The notes under the pieces: generated by a model
Databases searched by the model: none
Seen by the model: the letters and a program-made list of their open reading frames with translations, nothing else
Told to the model about the DNA's origin: nothing
From: Allofournierella massiliensis
GTDB lineage: Bacteria; Bacillota; Clostridia; Oscillospirales; Ruminococcaceae
Assembly (NCBI RefSeq): GCF_004345265.1
Contig: NZ_SLUM01000005.1
Span: forward strand, 1-64,000
Reading direction: 5' to 3'
DNA: 64,000 bases
Program-made: the position numbers and the translations under genes
Shown: one piece after another, positions 26,017 through 34,145 of the stretch
How positions within the stretch are numbered: position 1 is the first letter of the stretch
Layout: each line of letters opens with the position of its first letter

Positions 26017-26706
26017 ATGCAGTACGACCTGCACATCCACTCCTGCCTTTCCCCCTGTGCGGACCGGGAGATGACCCCTGCCACCATTGCGGGGCTGTGC
26101 GCTCTGAACGGGGCCGATGTAATCGCCATCGCGGACCACAACAGCGCTCTGAACCTGCCCGCCGCCGAAAAATGCTGCAAGGCTTACGGGGTGAAGCTGC
26201 TGCCCGCGCTGGAGGCCAACACCGCTGAGGAGATTCACCTGCTGTGCTATTTTCCCACAGTCCAGGCAGCGCTTGCCATGGGCGACGCCCTTTATGAAAG
26301 CCTGCCGGAATTTGACTGGGACCCAGCCATCTGGGGCCCGCAATGGGTGATGAACGAGGACGACGAAATCATCGCCCAGCCCAAAAAGCTGCTCACCGCA
26401 GCCGCCGGGCTGACGCTGGAAGAGACCGCCCGCCTCTGCCGCAGTCTGGGCGGCATTTCGGTTCCCGCCCACATCGACCGGGACAGCTATTCCCTGCTCA
26501 GCGTGCTGGGCCTCTGGCCCGAGGAGCCGGAATTTTTGCTGGCGGAGCTGGCCGACCCGAACCGGGCCGCAGCACTGACTGCCGCCGGGCTTGTCCCCCC
26601 GTCGCTGCACTTTCTCACCGGCAGCGACGCCCACTGCCTGGAAGCTCTGCGCACGGAATTTCCCCTGCTGGACGAAGGCTGCCCGCTGCGCTCGCTTTTG
26701 AAATAA
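26017..26706 (+). CDS. PHP-domain phosphoesterase
   Basis: A 229-residue metal-dependent hydrolase of the PHP family. Metal ligands are visible in LHIHSCLSPCADREM, AIADHNSALN, PALEANTAEEIHLL and the final GSDAH. The single-domain form is probably a phosphoesterase acting on a small phosphorylated molecule or nucleotide; the substrate is not evident. It is the last gene of the DRTGG/HATPase/H-cluster operon, preceded by GGGAGGAAC, and ends at a bidirectional terminator. In this context it could remove or modify a signal made or sensed by the operon. Confidence 0.82.
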   Translation: MQYDLHIHSCLSPCADREMTPATIAGLCALNGADVIAIADHNSALNLPAAEKCCKAYGVKLLPALEANTAEEIHLLCYFPTVQAALAMGDALYESLPEFDWDPAIWGPQWVMNEDDEIIAQPKKLLTAAAGLTLEETARLCRSLGGISVPAHIDRDSYSLLSVLGLWPEEPEFLLAELADPNRAAALTAAGLVPPSLHFLTGSDAHCLEALRTEFPLLDEGCPLRSLLK

Positions 26707-26716
26707 GAATAAACAA

Positions 26717-26772
26717 AAAACGATCCCCTCCGGAGCCGGCTTTTCTGCCGGATTCCCGAGGGGATCGTTTTT
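26717..26772. terminator. Bidirectional terminator between the sensory operon and the redox operon
   Basis: AAAACGATCCCCTC pairs with GAGGGGATCGTTTT, flanked by A-run and T-run, with an inner GCCGGC/GCCGG hairpin. It serves two convergent operons. Confidence 0.9.
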
Positions 26773-26796
26773 GCATTTTAACTCAGTGCGGTTTGG

Positions 26797-28848
26797 TTAC
26801 AGCCGCTCGGCCACCTTCCAGGCCTGCCAGATTACGGTGCGCAGATTGCCCACCTTGCAGGCGTCGCCGATCACATGTACATGACGCCCCTTGGCGAAGG
26901 CCGGAGCCGGGGTGTAGCCCACCGCCAGAATCACATCGTCCGCCGCAAGGGTCTGGCTTGCGCCGTTTTTCCCCTTCACGGTCACGCCGGCGGCGTCGAT
27001 CTTCTCCACGTTGCTTTCCAGATGAACCTCTACCCGGTTGGCTTCGAAGAAATCCCGCAGATAAGAGGAGTTGGCCAGGCACAGGCCACGCACCGCCATC
27101 AGGTCGTTCTTGGCTTCCACAATGACGGGTGTCTTGCCCTTTCGGTACAGATCATAGGCGATCTCGCAGCCGCTCAGACCGCCGCCGATGATCACCACGC
27201 GCTGGCCCACCGGCTTGCCTTCCAGATAGTCCACCGCGTCCATGGCCCGATCTGCGCCGGGAATGGGCAGTTTGCGGGCAGCCGCGCCGGTGGCCACGAT
27301 CACTTCGTCCGCCTTGAGCTGGGAAAGATCGGTCACATTGGTGTTGAACTTCACCGGAATCTTCAGCTGCTCGATCTGGCGGCGATACCACTGGATCAGC
27401 TCCTTGTCCTTCTCCTTAAAGTCCGGCGCAGCAGCGGCGATGAACACACCGCCCAGCCGGTCGGTCTTTTCGTAGATGGTCACTTTGTGACCCCGCAGGG
27501 TGGCGATGCGGGCGGCCTCCATGCCGCCGATGCCGCCGCCGATCACCGCAATGGTCTTGGGCTTCTTGGCGGGCAGGATATCGTATTTATGTCCCTGCAT
27601 GGTGGTGGGGTTCAGCGCACAGCGAGCCATGTGCAGCACGTCGTTAAAGTCCTCGTCGTTGGCCACGCCCTTGTAATGGGCCAGGGCGAAGCAACCGTTG
27701 TGGCAGCAGATGCAGGGCTGGATGTCCTCTTCCCTGCCCTCCTTCAGCTTGGTCACCCAGGCACCGTCCACCAGAAACTGCCGGGCCACGCCCATACCAT
27801 CGATCTGGCCTGCGGCGATGGCCTGTGCGCCCGCTTCCGGAGTCATACGGCCGGCGCAGACCACCGGGATGTCCACAAACTTGCGGATGTGAGCCACATC
27901 CTCCAGATTGCAGTTCTGGGGCATGTACTGGGGCGGATGGGCCCAGTACCAGGCATCGTAGGTGCCGTTGTCCGCGTTGAGCATATCGTAACCCGCGTCC
28001 TGTAAATACCGGGCCGCCCGCTCGCTTTCGGCCATGTCGCGGCCCACCTCGGTGTACTCCTCGCCGGGCACCGCACCCTTGCACAGGCCCTTGGTCTTGC
28101 TGAGCACCGAATACCGCAGAGAAACCGGGTAATCCTTGCCGCAGGCCTTTTTGATGGCATGCACCGTTTCCACCGCGAACCGATAGCGGTTTTCAAAGCT
28201 GCCGCCGTATTCGTCGGTGCGCTGGTTGGTGTAGGGCAGGGTGAACTGGTCCATCAGGTAGCCCTCATGCACCGCGTGCACCTCCACACCGTCCACACCC
28301 GCCGCCTTGCACAGCCTGGCGGTTTTGGCGAAGGCCTCCACCAGCTGGTGGATTTCCTCTTTTGTGATGGGCCGGCACATCACATCCTCGGCCCAGCGGG
28401 AGGGGAGCTCACTGGGAGAAGCACACAGGAACGAAGCGTCCACAATGGGCTTGGCCAGGGTGCCCAGCGCCTTGTTGCGCAGCAGAATGCTCAACTGGTC
28501 GGTGATGGCAAAGCTGCGGCCGAAACCGGCGGTAAGCTGCACAAACAGCTTGGCGCCGGTGGCATGGATCTGCTCCATGTAGGCTTTCAGCTCTTTAAAC
28601 ATGCCTGGGTTCTGATACAGCCAACGGCCGCCGATGGGGTCCCGCAAAGGAGCGATACCGGGGATGATCAGACCCACATTGTTGTGGGCGATGTTCAGAA
28701 AGAACTCTGCCGCCACCTTATCAAAGTGGTTGGGTTCCATCCAGCCGAACAGCGAAGTGCCTCCCATGGGGCACATCACGATGCGGTTTTTCATCTCCAC
28801 ATTGCCGATTTTCCAGGGGGTGAACAGGGGTTCATAACGCTGATCCAT
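26797..28848 (-). CDS. Old-yellow-enzyme family NADH:flavin oxidoreductase with [4Fe-4S] and FAD domains
   Basis: A 683-residue enzyme of the 2,4-dienoyl-CoA reductase / BaiCD-BaiH layout, which reduces activated C=C bonds. The first 370 residues form the FMN barrel (FTPWKIGNVEMKNRIVM, EVHAVHEGYLMDQF); then comes the [4Fe-4S] motif CICCHNGCF...C, and after residue 420 a Rossmann FAD region (IAVIGGGIGGMEAARIA) and an NAD(P) region (VVIIGGGLSGCEIAYDL). Substrates of close relatives include bile-acid, steroid and cinnamate-type enones; which applies here cannot be read from sequence. ATG 28848 follows GAGGAGG. It is the last gene of a three-gene redox operon. Confidence 0.9.
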   Translation of the reverse strand: MDQRYEPLFTPWKIGNVEMKNRIVMCPMGGTSLFGWMEPNHFDKVAAEFFLNIAHNNVGLIIPGIAPLRDPIGGRWLYQNPGMFKELKAYMEQIHATGAKLFVQLTAGFGRSFAITDQLSILLRNKALGTLAKPIVDASFLCASPSELPSRWAEDVMCRPITKEEIHQLVEAFAKTARLCKAAGVDGVEVHAVHEGYLMDQFTLPYTNQRTDEYGGSFENRYRFAVETVHAIKKACGKDYPVSLRYSVLSKTKGLCKGAVPGEEYTEVGRDMAESERAARYLQDAGYDMLNADNGTYDAWYWAHPPQYMPQNCNLEDVAHIRKFVDIPVVCAGRMTPEAGAQAIAAGQIDGMGVARQFLVDGAWVTKLKEGREEDIQPCICCHNGCFALAHYKGVANDEDFNDVLHMARCALNPTTMQGHKYDILPAKKPKTIAVIGGGIGGMEAARIATLRGHKVTIYEKTDRLGGVFIAAAAPDFKEKDKELIQWYRRQIEQLKIPVKFNTNVTDLSQLKADEVIVATGAAARKLPIPGADRAMDAVDYLEGKPVGQRVVIIGGGLSGCEIAYDLYRKGKTPVIVEAKNDLMAVRGLCLANSSYLRDFFEANRVEVHLESNVEKIDAAGVTVKGKNGASQTLAADDVILAVGYTPAPAFAKGRHVHVIGDACKVGNLRTVIWQAWKVAERL

Positions 28849-28873
28849 GGGATGATTCCTCCTCTTTTGTTGC

Positions 28874-30040
28874 TCAGTAGGCCACCGGCACGTCGATTTC
28901 CATATCGCTCAGCGGGTAGGTCACGCAGGGGTGGATGAAACCGAATTTCCGGTCCGCTTCCCGGCGGCCATCCCGGCCTTCGGCCACATGGTATTCACCG
29001 GCCAGCCACTTGCTGTGGCAGAAGCCGCAGCCGCCCGCCCGGCACTTGTTGGGGGCGTTCAGGCCCGCCCGCTCCATGGCGGTGAGCAGGGTCTCGTTCT
29101 GCATGGCGGGGATGGTGTACACCTGATCTCGCATGTGCACGGTGAGAGTAAATTTTGCGGGGTTCTCCACCGGCAGGTCGCCGCAGCAGCCCGCATCCCG
29201 GTGAACCGCCTTGCGGGGCAGGCCGTAGGGGGCCAGCTCCTTTTCCACAAAGTCGTACATAGCCTGCGGACCGCACAAAAAGAAGGTGCTGGAAGCAACG
29301 TCCGCATACTGCTCCATCAGCTTGGCGGTTACAAAGCCCTTTTCGCAGCCGGGGCATTCCTCATCGCTGAGCACATAAACCACCTTCAACCCCTTGCAGC
29401 GGGCGGTCAGCTGGTCCAGCTCGGCCCGGTAGGCCAGCTGGTTTGCGGTGCGTGCGCCATAGAACAGGGTCATCTGGTAGTCCTCGTCCCCGTCAGCCAG
29501 GCTGGAGGCCATGGACATGAAGGGGGTGATGCCGCTGCCGCCGGCGATGCAAACGATGCTGCGGCTGTCCCGTAGGGTCTCGTAGTGGAATTCACCGGAG
29601 GGCTCGGTCATCACGAACCGGTCGCCCACCTGGGCCTTCTGGGTCAGATAACCGGACACAAAGCCCGCGTTTTCCACCGCCAGCACCAGCTCGCCCGCCA
29701 ACGCCTGCCGGGGGCTGGACACGATGGAATAGGGGCGGCTGACCAGGCTGTCGCCGATCTTCACCTGAATGGAGGCGTACTGGCCTGCCCGGAAAAAGGG
29801 GAAAGCCTCGCCGTCCACCCGGCGGAAGGTCAGCTCCCGGATGGTATCAGTCAGCAGGCGGGCGGCAGTCAATTCCACCCGCATGTAGCCGGGATGCAGC
29901 TTTTTTGCCAGGGTGTTGGTGCGGTATTCCTGAGGCAGCGGCGTGTTGGGGCCTTCCGCCAGCATCTTGCGGCGGTTGGGCACCAGCTTTTTAAACCGCA
30001 GCATATCCATAAAACCAAAAGGCTGTTTCTTGAAATTCAT
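28874..30040 (-). CDS. Flavin reductase with a C-terminal [2Fe-2S] ferredoxin domain
   Basis: A 388-residue ferredoxin-NAD(P) reductase-type protein that feeds electrons to a partner oxidoreductase. It has the FAD-binding RPYSIVSSP motif, the NAD(P) motif GGSGITPFMSMA, FFLCGPQAMYDFV, and a C-terminal plant-type [2Fe-2S] ferredoxin (NKCRAGGCGFCHSKW...C). Start: ATG 30040 with AAGGAGG upstream. It overlaps the stop codon of the preceding gene by one base (TAATG), so translation is coupled. Together with the flavoproteins on both sides it suggests an electron chain from NAD(P)H to an organic acceptor. Confidence 0.88.
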   Translation of the reverse strand: MNFKKQPFGFMDMLRFKKLVPNRRKMLAEGPNTPLPQEYRTNTLAKKLHPGYMRVELTAARLLTDTIRELTFRRVDGEAFPFFRAGQYASIQVKIGDSLVSRPYSIVSSPRQALAGELVLAVENAGFVSGYLTQKAQVGDRFVMTEPSGEFHYETLRDSRSIVCIAGGSGITPFMSMASSLADGDEDYQMTLFYGARTANQLAYRAELDQLTARCKGLKVVYVLSDEECPGCEKGFVTAKLMEQYADVASSTFFLCGPQAMYDFVEKELAPYGLPRKAVHRDAGCCGDLPVENPAKFTLTVHMRDQVYTIPAMQNETLLTAMERAGLNAPNKCRAGGCGFCHSKWLAGEYHVAEGRDGRREADRKFGFIHPCVTYPLSDMEIDVPVAY

Positions 30041-31593
30041 TACGCCTTCGCCTCCTTCTTCAAATCGCCCACCGTCTGTCGGCCGGACAGATCGCCCGAC
30101 ACATACGCGCTGGAGTAGCCGCTGGAGCGCATGGCGTAACCGCCCGCAAAGCGCAGGCCGGGGCTCATCAGCGCGTCCTCCTTCATCATCATCATGCGGG
30201 GCATCAGGCTGTCCCATTCGGCGGTTTCATAGCCATAGATTACGCCCTCCGGATGGCCGCAGTAACGGGCGTAGGTGGTGGGCGACGCCACGCAGATTTC
30301 CTCGATGGCATCCCGGATCTTGCAGCCGGTCTCCCGCTCAAACACCCGGATCATATCGTCGGCTACCCGGTCCTTGGCCTTGAAGTAATCCTCCTCGGTC
30401 ACGTTGCCCCAGTCATCGGACATGAACATGGTGGTGAAGTACATCATGCAGGTGCCCTCGGGGGAGCATTCCGGATAGGCGTTGTTCAGGCACACGGTGG
30501 CCTGTACGTGGTTGGTGCTCACCTTGCGCATCATGTCGTACTGCTTCACGGTGTCGGCAGTATCATAAATGAAGTAGTTGTGGCTGGTGATACCCAGCTC
30601 CTCGGCCGAACGGTTCAGACCCAGGAACAGGGTGAAGCCGCGGCCCGCGAAGGTGCGGCTGTTGGTGGCGCGCACCATCTGCTCGGTGACCGCCTTCTTC
30701 TCCAGCATCTTGCCGAAGACCAGGTGCGGCGAGCAGTTGGCGATCACGTGGCGGGTCTCGATCACCTTGCCGTCGGTCAGCTTCACGCCCCGAATGTGAC
30801 CCTCGTCGTCCGCCAGAATGGTCTCAGCTTCGGACTGGTACCAGATGTCGCCGCCCAGCTCCCGGATGCGTGTATCCAGCGCAAGGCTGATCTCGTGGGA
30901 GCGCATTTTGGGCATCCAGGCGTCGCGGGTGATGTAGCGGATGACCATGGAGCCGTAGTGCAGAAAGCTCATGCGGTCGCAGTCCACACCCAGGTAGCAC
31001 CAGTAGGCGTTCAGGATGTCCTTGGCCTTTTCGGGCATTTTCAGCGCGTCCAGCACCTGGTTCACCGAGTAACTGCCCGCCTTGATAAAATTGGGGAAGT
31101 TCTTCTTCATGTACTCGGAGTCGGTATTGCCGTTCACCGAGTTGGAGTAGGTCTGGGCGTCCCGCACCTCGTTGCACAGCTCAAAGAACTCGGTCATGGA
31201 CTTGCGGCTGCCCGGGCAGTACTCCTCCATCTTGTCGATGAAGGCCTGGATGCCGAAGGGCATCACGCAGTCGTATTTTTTGTCGGTGGTGATCAGATGG
31301 TAAGCTTCCGGGATACGCACCCAGTCGATCTTGTCCTCCACCCCCAGGCTGCGGAAAAGGGTGCGGATATCGCCGGGTTCCTCAGCGGAGCCGAAGTCGT
31401 TCAGCTCGTTCAGGCTGGCCTCGAATTCGAAACGGCCCCGCTTGAAGCTGGTGGCAAAGCCGCCGGGCAGGTTATGCTTTTCCAGCAGCAGGCAGGAATA
31501 GCCCGCCTGAAGCACCCGAATGGCCGCCACCAGGCCGCCGTTGCCGGCGCCAATGACCACCACGTCATAGGCCTTATTTGCATTTGTTGCCAT
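30040..31593 (-). CDS. Phytoene-desaturase/isomerase-like FAD oxidoreductase
   Basis: A 517-residue flavoprotein with an N-terminal dinucleotide motif (VVVIGAGNGGLVAAIRV) and the C-terminal FAD region (SPGLRFAGGYAMRSSGYSSAYVSG is cut here to SPGLRFAGGYAM). The family includes carotenoid desaturases and isomerases, all-trans-retinol saturases and many uncharacterised clostridial redox enzymes. No carotenoid genes are nearby, so a saturase or dehydrogenase role on a hydrophobic ring or enone is more likely. ATG 31593 follows AAAGGAGG. It is the first structural gene after the TetR gene. Confidence 0.8.
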   Translation of the reverse strand: MATNANKAYDVVVIGAGNGGLVAAIRVLQAGYSCLLLEKHNLPGGFATSFKRGRFEFEASLNELNDFGSAEEPGDIRTLFRSLGVEDKIDWVRIPEAYHLITTDKKYDCVMPFGIQAFIDKMEEYCPGSRKSMTEFFELCNEVRDAQTYSNSVNGNTDSEYMKKNFPNFIKAGSYSVNQVLDALKMPEKAKDILNAYWCYLGVDCDRMSFLHYGSMVIRYITRDAWMPKMRSHEISLALDTRIRELGGDIWYQSEAETILADDEGHIRGVKLTDGKVIETRHVIANCSPHLVFGKMLEKKAVTEQMVRATNSRTFAGRGFTLFLGLNRSAEELGITSHNYFIYDTADTVKQYDMMRKVSTNHVQATVCLNNAYPECSPEGTCMMYFTTMFMSDDWGNVTEEDYFKAKDRVADDMIRVFERETGCKIRDAIEEICVASPTTYARYCGHPEGVIYGYETAEWDSLMPRMMMMKEDALMSPGLRFAGGYAMRSSGYSSAYVSGDLSGRQTVGDLKKEAKA

Positions 31594-31610
31594 AGTGTTC
31601 CTCCTTTGGT

Positions 31611-32207
31611 TTATCCCAGCAGATTTCGCGAGCGATACAGCCAGTGCTGCAGCTCTTCCTCGCTTTTCACCTGCTTATAATAGCTTAATACAATGCGGTA
31701 ATACTCGGTGAGTTCCCGGTCAATCTCCTCTTCCGAAAACTCCAGATAACCGGTGGCCATCATCACCGCCATGGAGTAGCAGTAATAGACCATACGGCGG
31801 TGAAGATCGGCAGCCTTTTCCCGGTTCAGCTCCAGACTTGTTTCCAACTGATGAATGGTCTCCGGCGCGTTTGGATCCTCGAACCGCGTCTCCCCTGCCG
31901 GGCGCTGGCGCAGATAGACCAGCCGAAACAGATTTTTCTGGCTGCGGGCGAAGTTCAAAAAGGAAACTGCCACCTGCTTGTAACTGCTGGCCTGCGCCCG
32001 CAGATAATGCTCCCGCACATAGTCAATAAGAGCCGTGTGCAGAGCATCCATGCTTTCGAACGCGGAGTAGATGGGCTGGGTGGAGCAGCCCATGGCCCGG
32101 GCCAGACTGCGCACCGAAAGCGCCTGCGGCCCCTGCCCGGCCACCAGAGCGGCGGCAGCCTCCAGAATATCCTGTTGAAAAATTCGCTTTTGCGGCGGCA
32201 AACCCAC
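31611..32207 (-). CDS. TetR/AcrR-family transcriptional regulator
   Basis: A 198-residue repressor with the N-terminal helix-turn-helix (ALSVRSLARAMGCSTQPIYSAF) and an all-helical ligand-binding C-terminus. It probably controls itself and the downstream redox operon in response to the operon's substrate. The start is GTG 32207 behind AGAGGTGAT. The gene reads into the flavoprotein genes after 17 bases, so all four form one transcription unit. A perfect palindrome is located 22 bases upstream of its start. Confidence 0.9.
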   Translation of the reverse strand: MGLPPQKRIFQQDILEAAAALVAGQGPQALSVRSLARAMGCSTQPIYSAFESMDALHTALIDYVREHYLRAQASSYKQVAVSFLNFARSQKNLFRLVYLRQRPAGETRFEDPNAPETIHQLETSLELNREKAADLHRRMVYYCYSMAVMMATGYLEFSEEEIDRELTEYYRIVLSYYKQVKSEEELQHWLYRSRNLLG

Positions 32208-32228
32208 ATCACCTCTTCTTGCACCGCG

Positions 32229-32250
32229 TAAAATAACAGGTGTTATTTTA
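32229..32250. promoter_or_regulatory. Perfect palindromic operator of the TetR regulator
   Basis: Two 10-bp half-sites, TAAAATAACA and its exact complement, separated by GG, overlap a TATAAAAT -10-like sequence on the minus strand. Position and symmetry fit a TetR dimer blocking its own promoter. Confidence 0.85.
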
Positions 32251-32588
32251 TACCTATCCTACTACAGCTGCCCATCAAAAACAACCCACTTTGCGGATTT
32301 ATTAACATGCAATTGATGTCTTTGTTTGCTTGCACAAAAACACTTTTCTCTTTTATGCGCTCACCACAAATGATTTGTGTCTCTTTTCCGGCCACCTTCT
32401 CCAGTTCTAGCGGCAAAAAATCCGAAAAGAGTTGAAGCCTTTACGATCCCAACCATTGGAACACCGCTTTCCGTTATCCTTTTTGGTAACCACTGCCCCC
32501 TATTTTGGGGGCTTCGATCGTTTTTCATCCCACGGAGGACAGTCTGCCAACAGCTTTCTCCCCTATTTTTAAAATGTAAACACGAAAG
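32251..32588. other. Intergenic stretch upstream of the TetR gene
   Basis: About 340 bases between the TetR control region and the rpsI terminator. I see no supported gene, RNA or repeat here. It would originally have separated rpsI from the divergently placed or downstream redox operon. Confidence 0.5.
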
Positions 32589-32625
32589 AAAAACCCCGGA
32601 AATCCGAGGATTTCCAGGGTTTTTG
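32589..32625 (-). terminator. Terminator belonging to rpsI
   Basis: AAAAACCCCGGAAATCC pairs with GGATTTCCAGGGTTTTT and has a T-run on the minus strand. It lies 18 bases beyond the rpsI stop codon, so it is the original terminator of the ribosomal protein operon, now cut off from it. Confidence 0.85.
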
Positions 32626-32642
32626 AAGGTTTCTGATAACGA

Positions 32643-32705
32643 TTAGCGCTTGCTGAACTGGGGAGCGCGACGGGCAGCCTTCAGACCGTACTGGCGTACA
32701 GTTTA
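32643..32705 (-). pseudogene. rpsI: 3'-terminal fragment of rpsI (S9), attachment-site footprint
   Basis: On the minus strand the last 16 or so codons of ribosomal protein S9 can be read (QYGLKAARRAPQFSKR, stop at 32643-32645), followed upstream by an in-frame stop and unrelated sequence. The real gene must end at the other border of the element, where integration rebuilds its 3' end. The original rpsI terminator lies just beyond this fragment. This marks the integration site of the recombinase next to it. Confidence 0.85.
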
Positions 32706-32790
32706 GCGCCTGTTTTCCTTGATTTTATGGGCTTTTTGGCCTCTGCCCTCAAATGTTGCCCCAGTATTTAATCATAAAAATGGGGGCATT

Positions 32791-34002
32791 TTAGGCACCA
32801 ACAGATGGAGCAAATGCAGCATTTACAACACTCAGAAGTTCCTCCGGTTTATTATACTTCACCTGCGCGTAAATGTCCATAGTCGTCTTACTGTTTTCAT
32901 GCCCGGCAAGATATTGAACAGTTTTTGGGTCAATGCCTGCATACAGCAGGTTAGTAATATAGGTGTGACGAAGTTGATGTGGGGTTACATCAAAGTCAAT
33001 GGCATACACTAACTTCGGGTTATTTTTCTGATGACTGCCAGGGGTAGGCGTTACCGTACACTTCACGCACTGGCCATTTACATACTTATAATAGTTATGG
33101 GGTTTCGTAGAGCGAACGGTTACATATTTCCATACCCGCTGAAACTGCGAAGATGAAAGAGGATTTCCATTTCTGTCAGCAACCACATATTCCGATTCGG
33201 TTTTCTCTTTCACTTCCCGCAGGCAGTCTGTCAAACACTTTGGGATCGGAATATCTCTCCGGGCCGCCTTCGTTTTCAGCGTTGTGGAAATCACCGGCCT
33301 GTTATTTTCTGAGCGCCATGCTCTCCGTACAGAGATGTACGGCGTAGGAACATCCAGAAATACGCAGTCCCATTGCAGTCCCAAAATTTCTTCGCGCCGC
33401 AGACCGGAATATAAAGCGATCATTATAAAGGTATAGGGTGGAAGTCCTCGGACAGTATCTAAAAGCAGCTTCACTTGCTCATCCGTCAAGGCATTTATCT
33501 TTTTCCCCGGTTTTCCCCCTTTGGCCGAGAGTCCCTCACAGGGATTATATTCAAGTAACTGGCTTCGCTCTGCCGAATAAAAGACACATTTCAGGAGCAT
33601 ATTTACCTTACTATACAATCCAGCAGATTTTGAAGCCAATGGAATCATCGCAAGCCGAATATCGTCTGCAGTCACATCCTCAAGATACATATCGCCTAAA
33701 GGCTTGACAATATAGTTGTTCATGGTCTGGGTATATCCTCTCAACGTGCCGGAAGATACCTTTGCCGACTGCATGAGCAGCCACTTCTCGCAATACTCTG
33801 CCACCGTTGGATGTTTTCTGCGGAAAACCGCCTCCTCTACCTGGCGTCGGGCCTCCATCTCCTTTAGCTGGAGTTCCTCGCAGGTTTCAGCATACAAGTC
33901 CACTCTCTTTCCATCGGCATCGGTGATCCGAGTCCTGTAATATTGAATACCCCTCCGCATGGTAGTGCCATACCGGGGAACATTTTCTTGTTTTTTCGCC
34001 AT
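32791..34002 (-). CDS. Tyrosine recombinase (integrase) adjacent to the element end
   Basis: A 403-residue phage/ICE-type integrase that should carry out integration at the rpsI end. It has an arm-binding N-terminus (GTTMRRGIQYYRTRITDADG), a SAM-like core-binding domain (VAEYCEKWLLMQ) and the catalytic domain with Arg in SGLRREEILGLQWD, HQLRHTYITNLL, the GHENSKTT histidine and the nucleophile tyrosine in MDIYAQVKY. All catalytic residues are intact. It lies about 90 bases from the rpsI fragment. ATG 34002 follows GAAAGGAAC. A second, closely related integrase gene stands directly upstream. Confidence 0.93.
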   Translation of the reverse strand: MAKKQENVPRYGTTMRRGIQYYRTRITDADGKRVDLYAETCEELQLKEMEARRQVEEAVFRRKHPTVAEYCEKWLLMQSAKVSSGTLRGYTQTMNNYIVKPLGDMYLEDVTADDIRLAMIPLASKSAGLYSKVNMLLKCVFYSAERSQLLEYNPCEGLSAKGGKPGKKINALTDEQVKLLLDTVRGLPPYTFIMIALYSGLRREEILGLQWDCVFLDVPTPYISVRRAWRSENNRPVISTTLKTKAARRDIPIPKCLTDCLREVKEKTESEYVVADRNGNPLSSSQFQRVWKYVTVRSTKPHNYYKYVNGQCVKCTVTPTPGSHQKNNPKLVYAIDFDVTPHQLRHTYITNLLYAGIDPKTVQYLAGHENSKTTMDIYAQVKYNKPEELLSVVNAAFAPSVGA

Positions 34003-34076
34003 GATTTCAGTTCCTTTCTATTTAATATGTATTTCAGCGCCGATACCTTCTTTATACTGAAAAATCATGGCTCTAT

Positions 34077-34091
34077 CAAAGGTGCGATTCT
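34077..34091 (-). repeat. Copy of the excisionase 3' end between the two integrases
   Basis: The 14-base sequence TCAAAGGTGCGATT here recurs at 35437-35450, where it forms the last codons and stop (SHL-stop) of the excisionase-like gene. On the minus strand each integrase is thus preceded by an excisionase end, suggesting a tandem duplication with later loss of one excisionase. Confidence 0.6.
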
Positions 34092-34100
34092 GGGAAACGC

Positions 34101-34128
34101 AAAGGGCGGGGAACACTCCCCGCCCTTT
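34101..34128 (-). terminator. Terminator of the second integrase
   Basis: AAAGGGCGGGG pairs with CCCCGCCCTTT around a six-base loop, 18 bases after the second integrase stop. Confidence 0.75.
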
Positions 34129-34145
34129 GTACGTTTTCCGTCAAA

